In this document: positions 51,963 through 58,888 of the stretch, piece by piece | Layout of the letters: each line of letters opens with the position of its first letter | How positions within the stretch are numbered: position 1 is the first letter of the stretch | DNA from: Pseudomonas viridiflava | Lineage (GTDB): Bacteria > Pseudomonadota > Gammaproteobacteria > Pseudomonadales > Pseudomonadaceae | Length of the DNA stretch: 64,000 nt | Reading direction: 5' to 3' | Assembly (NCBI RefSeq): GCF_900582625.1 | Contig: NZ_UTIQ01000241.1 | Span: forward strand, 186,001-250,000 | Notes under the pieces: generated by a model | Database searches by the model: none | The model's input: only the letters and a program-made list of their open reading frames with translations | What the model was told of the DNA's origin: nothing | Made by a program: the position numbers and the translations under genes

Positions 51963-52748
51963 TTAGTTGGCATAGCGCACACGCAACGCCTGACCAGCCT
52001 CGTCGGCCGGTTGCTCGGGCTCTTGGCCTGGGTAGATGCGGTGCAGATCGGCGTCGGTCATGCCGTGCGGACACCCGTCGTACACCATGCGGCCATGGGC
52101 CAGGCCGACGATGCGGTCGCCAAATTCGCGGGCGTAATCCACTTGGTGCAGGTTGCACACCACGGTAATGCCCAGTTCACGGGTCGCGTCGCGCAGGTAT
52201 TGCAGCACCAGGCGCGCGGTTTTCGGGTCGAGGCTGGCCACCGGTTCGTCGGCCAAAATCACTTGCGGTCGCTGAGCCAGGGCTCGGGCAATGCCGACGC
52301 GCTGCATTTGCCCGCCCGACAACGCATCACAGCGCTGCTGCGCTTTGTGCGCCAACTCGACCCGTTGCAAACACTGCATGGCCAGGTCGATGTCTTCGCG
52401 GCGAAATAGCTGCAGCACCGAGGCCAGGGTCGATACCGCGCCCAGGCGTCCGGTCAGTACGTTTTTCAACACCGACAACCGCGGCACCACGTTGTGGTGT
52501 TGAAAAATCATCGCTACTTGCTGGCGCAAGGCGCGGGTGTCGCGACAGGTGACGGCGTCCATGCCGGCCACACTCAGCTCGCCGGCATCGGCCTGAACCA
52601 GGCGATTCATGCAGCGCAACAAGGTCGATTTGCCGGCGCCCGACTGGCCGAGAATCACCACGAACTCGCCGGCCTGAATCTCCAGGTCTATGCCACGCAG
52701 CACGGCATTGCTGCCGTACTGCTTGGTCAATTGGCGGGCGCGGATCAT
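51963..52748 (-). CDS. phnC: Phosphonate ABC transporter ATPase
   Basis: A 261-aa ATPase with Walker A GQSGAGKS at 34-41, signature LSGGQ at 143-147 and Walker B VILADEP at 163-169, matching PhnC. It starts in the last codon of phnD (ATGA overlap), so the two proteins are coupled in translation. It gives the energy for phosphonate import at the inner membrane. Confidence 0.95.
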   Translation of the reverse strand: MIRARQLTKQYGSNAVLRGIDLEIQAGEFVVILGQSGAGKSTLLRCMNRLVQADAGELSVAGMDAVTCRDTRALRQQVAMIFQHHNVVPRLSVLKNVLTGRLGAVSTLASVLQLFRREDIDLAMQCLQRVELAHKAQQRCDALSGGQMQRVGIARALAQRPQVILADEPVASLDPKTARLVLQYLRDATRELGITVVCNLHQVDYAREFGDRIVGLAHGRMVYDGCPHGMTDADLHRIYPGQEPEQPADEAGQALRVRYAN

Positions 52749-53611
52749 TTCATGCCCTTGAGGTCGAGGTTCAGCACCTTGGCGGTCTCACGCACCACGT
52801 TGTAGGCGGCGTCGTCGGTTTTCTGGAAACCGTCCAATTGCCCCTGGTCACCCCATGGCACGTCTTTCATTGACGCCAACGCTGCTGCGACTTTCTGCTT
52901 GAGCGCTGGGTCCAGAGCCTTGCGCCAGACCATCGGCGATTCGGGAATCGGTTGCGACGTCCAGACCACTTGGAAGTCTTCGTTCTTGACGATGCCCTTG
53001 GCCACTGCGCCAGCGAGAATGCGGTCAGCAACGGCGGCGGCGTCGACCTTGTTGTTGGCCACGGCCAGAATGCTGGCGTCGTGGGATCCGGAGAAAATCA
53101 CGCGAGAGAACAGTTTTTCCGGGTCGTAACCGGCTTTTTCCAAACCGGCCTTGGGAAACAAATGGCCCGAGGCCGAGCTTGGGTCGACGAAGGCAAACGT
53201 GTGGCCTTTGAGGTCAGCCAGGTCGTTAATGCCGCTGCCTTTGCGCGCCAGAATCAAACTCTTGTAGGCGCTCTGCCCGGTCTTTTTGGTGACCGCTACG
53301 GCGAAGGCTTCCACGTCGGCCACCGAGGCCGCCAGCACGTAGGAGAACGGGCCGAGGTAAGCGACGTCCAGCTTGCCGGCGCGCAGGGCTTCGATAATGC
53401 CGTTGTAGTCGGTGGCCACGAACGGCTCGACTGGCATGCCCAGTTGTTTCTCCAGCCCTTCGAGCACCTGTTTGCTGCTCTCGATCATGGCTTGGGAGTC
53501 TTCGGACGGAATCAAACCGATGGTCAGCTTTTCAGCCGCCTGGGCATTTGCACCGAGCAACGGCAGCAACGCAAACCCGGCAATACGCAACAGCGAAGCG
53601 ATAGAAGTCAT
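52745..53611 (-). CDS. phnD: Phosphonate ABC transporter binding protein
   Basis: A 288-aa periplasmic protein with a signal peptide (cleavage near QAA-EK). LTIGLIPSEDSQAMIESSKQVLEGLEKQLGMPVEPFVATDYNGIIEALRAGKLDVAYLGPFSYVLAA and the later FVDPSSASGHLFPK are PhnD family marks. It starts the operon phnD-phnC-phnE-dehydrogenase-phnX. GGAAATGCC precedes the ATG at 53611. Ligand could be hydroxyethyl- or aminoethylphosphonate. Confidence 0.95.
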   Translation of the reverse strand: MTSIASLLRIAGFALLPLLGANAQAAEKLTIGLIPSEDSQAMIESSKQVLEGLEKQLGMPVEPFVATDYNGIIEALRAGKLDVAYLGPFSYVLAASVADVEAFAVAVTKKTGQSAYKSLILARKGSGINDLADLKGHTFAFVDPSSASGHLFPKAGLEKAGYDPEKLFSRVIFSGSHDASILAVANNKVDAAAVADRILAGAVAKGIVKNEDFQVVWTSQPIPESPMVWRKALDPALKQKVAAALASMKDVPWGDQGQLDGFQKTDDAAYNVVRETAKVLNLDLKGMK

Positions 53612-53657
53612 GGCATTTCCAGCACGTGTGGTTGGGGAGTGAGCACAGGCTAGAAGC

Positions 53658-53667
53658 GTCACGTGAC
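53658..53667. promoter_or_regulatory. Palindrome GTCACGTGAC in the phnD-LysR divergent region
   Basis: A perfect 10-bp palindrome 46 bp before phnD and 57 bp before the LysR gene. On the minus strand CTGTCAC (a good Pho half-site) overlaps it, but the second Pho repeat is poor. It could be the LysR or PhoB binding site. Confidence 0.38.
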
Positions 53668-53724
53668 AGTCATACGATCAATTCAATATGGGTTTTTCCC
53701 GGTAACTATTGATGGAGACTATGG

Positions 53725-54591
53725 ATGTCTACCGCTCGAATTCGCGCGTTTCTGGCTGTGGCGCGGCACGGCAGTTTCAGCGCGGGCGCCCGCGCGCTGG
53801 GGCTGAGCCAGCCGACGCTAACCACCCAGGTGCAACAACTGGAGCGCCAATACGACGTCGAGCTGTTTCACCGCAAAGGGCGGCGCATTGAATTGTCCGC
53901 TGTCGGCCAGCAATTGCTGCCCATCGCTCAACGCATGGCGTTGTTGGAACTGGAAGCGAACAACCTGCTGCATGACTCTGGCCGTCTCGACAGCGGCCAG
54001 CTGAAGCTGGGCGCGGTGGGGCCATTCCATGTAATCGAGATGGTCGACCACTATCGCCAGCGTTACCCGCGCATCGACGTGTCGATTCGGGTCGGCAACT
54101 CGGCGCAGGTGCTGGCCGATCTGGAGCAATACGCCACCGACATCGCCGTGCTCGCCGGCCGCCACGACGATCCCAGTCTCAGCGCGGTGCACTACGCCCG
54201 CCACGCCATCATTCTGTTCGTGCACCACAACCACCCGTTCGCCCAGCGCGAAAGCGTGCCGTTGCAGCTACTCGAAGACCAGCCGCTGCTGCAGCGCGAA
54301 ACCGGCTCGACCACCCGTTCGGCCCTAGAGCGCGCACTGGCCGAGGCCGGCGTCACGCCGCGCAAGGCCATGGAAATCGGCAGCCGTGAAGCGCTGCGCG
54401 AAGCAGTGGTGCGGGGCATCGGTATTGGCACGGTGTCTGAAGCCGAATTTATTCCCGACCCGCGCCTGCACGCGCTGCGTATCGAGGGCGACCCGGTGTT
54501 TACCGAAACCTACGTGTATTGCCTGGCGGAACGGCGCAGCAGCCGGTTGATTTCGTCGTTCTTCGACGCTATTCAACGCGCGCCGACATAA
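53725..54591 (+). CDS. LysR regulator of phosphonate catabolism (TIGR03339-like)
   Basis: A 288-aa LysR protein clearly related to that at 35.1 kb: LSQPTLTTQVQQLERQYDVELFHRKGRRIELS at the helix-turn-helix end, RETGSTTRSALERALAEAGV, IGSREALREAVVRGIGIG and the shared ending YVYCLAERRSSRL. It is divergent from the phnD operon, which it likely controls. Its 3' end overlaps the end of the opposite AraC gene by 19 bp. Confidence 0.9.
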   Translation: MSTARIRAFLAVARHGSFSAGARALGLSQPTLTTQVQQLERQYDVELFHRKGRRIELSAVGQQLLPIAQRMALLELEANNLLHDSGRLDSGQLKLGAVGPFHVIEMVDHYRQRYPRIDVSIRVGNSAQVLADLEQYATDIAVLAGRHDDPSLSAVHYARHAIILFVHHNHPFAQRESVPLQLLEDQPLLQRETGSTTRSALERALAEAGVTPRKAMEIGSREALREAVVRGIGIGTVSEAEFIPDPRLHALRIEGDPVFTETYVYCLAERRSSRLISSFFDAIQRAPT

Positions 54592-55610
54592 GGCACCCGC
54601 ACCGCACGATGCTGCTCACGCCACTGCGAAGGCGCGATGCCGTGATGGGATTTGAAGGCGCGGGAGAAGGCGGCTAAATCGTTGTAGCCCAGGGCATCAG
54701 CGAGCCGCGTGAGGTCCATGGTCGAGGCGTGCAAATGCCAACTGGCCAGCTGCATTTTCACCGCCAGCACCAATTGCTTGAAGCTCAGCTGCTCGCTACG
54801 CAAGCGGCGCTGCAAAGTGCGCGGATGCAGGCCGAGCAGGGCGGCGATGTGTTCCAGGCTGTGCAGGTGCAGACCGACAGTTTGGGTAATGAGGGTGCGG
54901 ACCTGCATTTCCAGGTTGCTGTCCAGATCGTTCACCAGCTCGCGCAAGTAGGTGTCGATTCGCGCCTGTGCCTGGGTGGATAAGGGTTTCACCGGCAAGG
55001 CCATGATGCTCTCGGCAAATACCAGGCAATCGCGCTCCTGGTTGAACAGCACCTCGCAGCCAAAGTGCTGGCGGTAGGTTTTTACCGCCGCCACCGGGCT
55101 ATGGCTGAACTCCACACGGAGCGGTCGCACATCGCCGCCGGCACAGATTTCCCGCGCCAGGCGCGCGCACGCGGCGACCGCCATTTCCCGGTATTGCTGA
55201 GCGTGTTCGGCGCCATAGAAATGCTCGATGCGCTGCACATATACGCGCCCGCCGTGCTGCTGCAACCGCCAATGCTCGGCCTTGTTGTGCAAGGCGATAT
55301 AACGCTGCGCGGCCGCAAAAGCCGCCTGCACATTGGGCTCGGCGCACAGCAAGGTGCCGAGCAAGCCCAACATGCTGATGCCTTGATGACTGGCGACGCG
55401 CAGGCCCAGATCCGGGCAACCCAAGCGCTCAGCAGCGGTGGCCAGCAGGTGAATGACCTGCTCGCTGCCAATCAGCCGATCGGCTTCGCGCAGCTGCGTC
55501 ACGCTGAGCCCAACGTCGGCCAGCAGCGACGCTAAATCACCGCCCAACGCGGCCACTTCCTCTTCGAAGCCAAGCAGGCTGGCGCTGCGCAATTCATAAC
55601 GGATGGTCAT
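54573..55610 (-). CDS. AraC-family regulator (arabinose-binding-domain type)
   Basis: A 345-aa regulator: the N-terminal domain (CPDLGLRVASHQGISMLGLLGTLLCAEPNVQAAF) is the OruR/ArgR-like sensing type, and the C-terminal AraC domain has HIAALLGLHPRTLQRRLRSEQLSFKQLV and DLTRLADALGYNDLAAFSRAFKSHHGIAPSQWR. GGGAGCCGCCG precedes the ATG at 55610. It is divergent from the D-aminoacylase-type gene and probably regulates it. Confidence 0.91.
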   Translation of the reverse strand: MTIRYELRSASLLGFEEEVAALGGDLASLLADVGLSVTQLREADRLIGSEQVIHLLATAAERLGCPDLGLRVASHQGISMLGLLGTLLCAEPNVQAAFAAAQRYIALHNKAEHWRLQQHGGRVYVQRIEHFYGAEHAQQYREMAVAACARLAREICAGGDVRPLRVEFSHSPVAAVKTYRQHFGCEVLFNQERDCLVFAESIMALPVKPLSTQAQARIDTYLRELVNDLDSNLEMQVRTLITQTVGLHLHSLEHIAALLGLHPRTLQRRLRSEQLSFKQLVLAVKMQLASWHLHASTMDLTRLADALGYNDLAAFSRAFKSHHGIAPSQWREQHRAVRVPYVGAR

Positions 55611-55741
55611 CGGCGGCTCCCGCAACGGTGAAAAGACGATGCCGAAATTGTCGTGTTATGACAAGGAAACGTGCATTCAGCGCCCTACTCTCGCATCACC
55701 ACTTCCCCCTAAAACTACAAAAACAAGCAACGAGGTGATCC

Positions 55742-57484
55742 ATGTTTGTCTACGACATCGTGATTCAGGGCGGCCGCTATTTCGACGGCACCGGCGCACC
55801 GTCAGCCATTCGCAGCGTGGCAGTGAAGGACGGCAAAGTGGTGGCCGTCAGTGCCACGCCGTTTGACGAAAGCCTCGCTGAACGTGTGATCGCCGCCCAC
55901 GGTAAATGGGTGACGCCGGGCTTTATCGACAGCCACACCCACTACGACGCCGAACTGATCGTGGCGCCGAGCCTCAGCGAGTCGGTGCGCCACGGCGTGA
56001 CCACCGTGCTGGTGGGCAGTTGCTCGCTGAGCATGGTCTGCTCCGCGCCGGAAGATGCTTCAGACATTTTCACCCGCGTAGAAACGGTGCCGCGCGACAA
56101 AGTGCTGCCGATTCTGCGCGCGCACAAAACCTGGAACACGCCGCGCCAATGGGTCGAGTTCATGGGCACGCTGCCATTGGGGCCAAACGTGGTGAGCTTT
56201 CTCGGTCATAGCGACTTGCGCGTGGCCGTGATGGGTTTGCACCGTGCCACCGATCGTCAGGTGCGGCCCAGTGAAGCGGAAATGAAGGAGATGGAACGGG
56301 TAATGGAAGAGGCGCTGGATGTCGGCTTTCTCGGCCTGTCCACCATGAGCCTGAAGTGGGACAAAATTGACGGCGACCGCGAATGGTCGAAAAGCCTGCC
56401 CAGCACTTACGCGCACTGGAGCGAGATCCGCCGCCTGAATACGCTTCTGCGCCAGCGCGGCCGCGTTCATCAGGGCGCGCCGAACGCGGCCAACCCCTTG
56501 CAAGTGTTGCAGTACCTCGGCCAAGCCATGGGAGTGCTGCGCAAACCGCTGAAGACCACGCTGATTTCCATGCTCGATCTCAAGGGCAACAAGACCATCG
56601 CGCCCATGGCACGGCTGTCGGCCTGGTTCACCAATTTAATGGGCGGTGACTTCCGTTGGCAGCTGTTGCCGACGCCTTTCAAAATCTACGCAGACGGCAT
56701 CGACGTGGTGCTGTTCGAGGAATTCGGTGCCGGCGAAATGGCGCTGAATCTTAAAGACGCCGTGGCGCGCAACGCACTGCTGGAAGATGAAAGTTATCGC
56801 CGCACCTTTCGCAAGTTCTACGCCGAGAAACTCTCGCCCCGTGTGTGGCAACGCGACTTCGGCGACGCCGTGATTCTCGGCTGCCCGGACGAAAAACTGA
56901 TCGGCCGTAACTTCGCCGACGTGGCCGTAGAGCGCGGCCTGCATGTGGTCGACTTGTTCCTCGATATGGTGGTGGCCTACGGCACGCAACTGCGCTGGTT
57001 CACCGTGATCGGCAATCACCGCAAAGACGTACTGCGCAAGATGGTCTGCAACCCGAACACGCTCATCACCTTTTCTGACGCGGGCGCCCACCTGCGCAAC
57101 ATGGCGTTCTACAACTTGCCGCTGCGTTTGTTGAAACTGGTTCAGGAGAGTCACAACGAAGGCCGGCCGATCATGGCCGTCGAGCAGGCCATTCACCGGC
57201 TGACTGGCGAACAGGCGGACTGGTTAGGTATCGATGCCGGGCGTATCCGCGAAGGCGACCGAGCCGATATCGTGGTGCTCGACCCCCACGGGTTGCAGCA
57301 GGATCTGGAAAATGAAACCTGGGATGACATGCAAGGCTTCGGGATTCAGCGCATGGTCTGCCGCAATCCGGGTTGCGTGTCCCATGTGCTCATAAAAGGC
57401 CGGCTGGCGGTGGACGATGAAGCGGTGGTCGCGCAATTGGGAACTGCGCCGGGTTACGGGCAATTCCTGGGAGCCCGCGGATAG
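55742..57484 (+). CDS. N-acyl-D-amino-acid deacylase family amidohydrolase
   Basis: A 580-aa metal-dependent hydrolase of the D-aminoacylase family. FDGTGAPS at the start, TPGFIDSHTHYDAEL with metal-binding His65 and His67, VLVGSCSLSM with a cysteine, and a C-terminal DRADIVVLDPHGLQ segment are typical. The enzyme removes acyl groups from N-acyl-D-amino acids or similar amides. AACGAGGTGATCC precedes the ATG. It ends exactly where the opposite orphan antitoxin gene ends. Confidence 0.88.
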   Translation: MFVYDIVIQGGRYFDGTGAPSAIRSVAVKDGKVVAVSATPFDESLAERVIAAHGKWVTPGFIDSHTHYDAELIVAPSLSESVRHGVTTVLVGSCSLSMVCSAPEDASDIFTRVETVPRDKVLPILRAHKTWNTPRQWVEFMGTLPLGPNVVSFLGHSDLRVAVMGLHRATDRQVRPSEAEMKEMERVMEEALDVGFLGLSTMSLKWDKIDGDREWSKSLPSTYAHWSEIRRLNTLLRQRGRVHQGAPNAANPLQVLQYLGQAMGVLRKPLKTTLISMLDLKGNKTIAPMARLSAWFTNLMGGDFRWQLLPTPFKIYADGIDVVLFEEFGAGEMALNLKDAVARNALLEDESYRRTFRKFYAEKLSPRVWQRDFGDAVILGCPDEKLIGRNFADVAVERGLHVVDLFLDMVVAYGTQLRWFTVIGNHRKDVLRKMVCNPNTLITFSDAGAHLRNMAFYNLPLRLLKLVQESHNEGRPIMAVEQAIHRLTGEQADWLGIDAGRIREGDRADIVVLDPHGLQQDLENETWDDMQGFGIQRMVCRNPGCVSHVLIKGRLAVDDEAVVAQLGTAPGYGQFLGARG

Positions 57485-57808
57485 TCAGCCAAACGACAGG
57501 TTCGACTCATCGGGTTGGTAGGCCTCGTTTTCCAAGTCGATGAAATTGCTCAGCCGCACCGCGCCTTCTGGGAAGCGCACGATCACTTGCAACTGGCCAC
57601 CCATGGCCTCGATGTGCTGGCGCAACGTAGCCAGGTAAATGTCGGTGTAACGCTCCATTTTGTTCACGGCCGCCGGGGGCAGCCCGAGGTTTTTCGTAAG
57701 TGACTGCTGCGACTGGCCGATGGCGAGCATCACTTTGGCCGTGGCCTCGGCGCGTGCCTGGGAGGGCGGCAGCAGCTTGGTTCTGCGGGTGGAATACTTG
57801 CTGGTCAT
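57485..57808 (-). CDS. Orphan XRE-family antitoxin paralogue with shortened helix-turn-helix
   Basis: A 107-aa protein similar to the antitoxin at 58.0 kb, with nearly the same second half (HIEAMGGQLQVIVRFPEGAVRLSNF). Between the basic N-terminus and SQQSL about ten residues found in the paralogue (the first helix of the helix-turn-helix, LHELRQARG) are missing. It has no toxin partner. It may act as a spare antitoxin, a regulator of the paralogous operon, or a decaying copy. Confidence 0.78.
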   Translation of the reverse strand: MTSKYSTRRTKLLPPSQARAEATAKVMLAIGQSQQSLTKNLGLPPAAVNKMERYTDIYLATLRQHIEAMGGQLQVIVRFPEGAVRLSNFIDLENEAYQPDESNLSFG

Positions 57809-57952
57809 GAAGCGGGCTCGAGGCGAAATGAATTGATCGGCGAGCCTAGCCCATCGCCCTAGGTCAACATGAGTGCACGCGGACGGTAGTGAGGTGGGAA
57901 CACTGCCCCCGTCGTGTATGAACTGGCCTCATTCGTACGAGACGTCTCTGGG

Positions 57953-58285
57953 TTACGCCTGGTTAAGCGAGCCGTCATCGAGATCAGCGAAGTTGCTGAT
58001 GCGCACGGCGCCTTCGGGAAATCGCGCAATCACTTCCAACTGTCCGCCCATGGCCTCGATGTGGTTGCGCAGGGTGGAAATGTACATGTCTGTGCGCCGC
58101 TCCATTTTCGCGATGGAGGGTTGCTGAACATTCAACAGCTCGGCGAGCGACTGTTGGGACAACCCACGCGCCTGGCGCAATTCGTGTAGCGGCATTTGCG
58201 CGAGCATTTCGCGCGTTTTCGCCTCGGCGCGAGCGCGCGCCTCGGGCGACATGTTTTTACGCAGTTCTGAGTATTTGTTAGCCAT
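57953..58285 (-). CDS. XRE-family antitoxin of a type II toxin-antitoxin pair
   Basis: A 110-aa helix-turn-helix protein: LHELRQARGLSQQSLAELLNVQQPSIAKMERRTDMYISTLRNHIEAMGG, then a beta-like GQLEVIARFPEGAVRISNF tail that binds the toxin. Its start overlaps the toxin gene by eight bases in toxin-antitoxin order. It probably represses the operon by binding the palindrome at 58.67 kb. Confidence 0.91.
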   Translation of the reverse strand: MANKYSELRKNMSPEARARAEAKTREMLAQMPLHELRQARGLSQQSLAELLNVQQPSIAKMERRTDMYISTLRNHIEAMGGQLEVIARFPEGAVRISNFADLDDGSLNQA

Positions 58286-58643
58286 GTGTTGCGGTCTCCT
58301 TTTTCACCGTAAGCAGGTGCTTGTCGTAAAGCCGATCCGCCAGCGGAATGTTCGTGGCGTACCAGCGGTTATCACCTGTTTTGTCACCGCCAACCAAGAG
58401 GATGACGCACCGCCTGGGATCAAATGCATACAAGCTGCGCAGTGGCCTGCCGCCTTGTTGTGTACGCAGTTCGCGCATGTGTTTGTGGCGCGAACCCGAC
58501 ACACCGCTGCTGTGGGGGAAGCCCAGAAACGGCCCGCACTCAACCAGTAAACCGATCGAGGCGTCCAACGACTCCTGCTGCTTTTGCGACAACCCCTGCC
58601 ACCACGCGCCGAACTCATCCGTGTATTCAACATCCCAAGCCAT
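58278..58643 (-). CDS. RelE/HigB-like toxin (Gp49-like) of a type II toxin-antitoxin pair
   Basis: A 121-aa toxin with the Gp49/HigB-like pattern: VEYTDEFGAWWQGLSQKQQESLDASIGLLVECGPFLGFPHSSGVSGSRHKHMRELRTQQGGRPLRSLYAFDPRRCVILLVGGDKTG. The family cleaves mRNA on the ribosome. AAAGGTGG precedes the ATG. It forms an overlapping pair with the antitoxin that follows. Confidence 0.9.
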   Translation of the reverse strand: MAWDVEYTDEFGAWWQGLSQKQQESLDASIGLLVECGPFLGFPHSSGVSGSRHKHMRELRTQQGGRPLRSLYAFDPRRCVILLVGGDKTGDNRWYATNIPLADRLYDKHLLTVKKETATHG

Positions 58644-58661
58644 GGCGACTTTCCACCTTTA

Positions 58662-58691
58662 TTTATATTCCGTCAATGGAATATTTTCTAA
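58662..58691 (-). promoter_or_regulatory. Promoter and operator of the toxin-antitoxin pair
   Basis: On the minus strand TTAGAA, an 18-bp spacer and TATAAA form a promoter about 20 bp before the toxin ATG. Between the two boxes lies the perfect inverted repeat ATATTCC-N6-GGAATAT (58665-58684), a likely antitoxin binding site that would block RNA polymerase. Confidence 0.68.
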
Positions 58692-58828
58692 TGAGTAAAA
58701 ACCAGTAAAAGCTGCGATTGAGCCTGGACAAGCGCAGCCAAAAAAACGAGCGCCTGGGGCGCGCAGTCAGGTGGGAAGACCGCCGCGCCATCGTCTGACG
58801 CAGCGCCAGAATTCAGCAATTCGCGCGC

Positions 58829-58866
58829 AAAAAAACGCCCCCTTTGCCGCGAGAGCAAAGGGGGCG
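58829..58866 (-). terminator. Rho-independent terminator of katG
   Basis: On the minus strand CGCCCCCTTTGC, a 7-base loop and GCAAAGGGGGCG make a perfect 12-bp stem followed by seven T. It stands 22 bases beyond the katG stop. Confidence 0.95.
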
Positions 58867-58888
58867 CCGGGTGGTGCGGGGGGCTTAA

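Noticed and set aside
53640..53680. Full Pho box upstream of phnD
   Set aside because: Only one repeat (CTGTCAC) fits; the second repeat position matches at about 3 of 7 bases.
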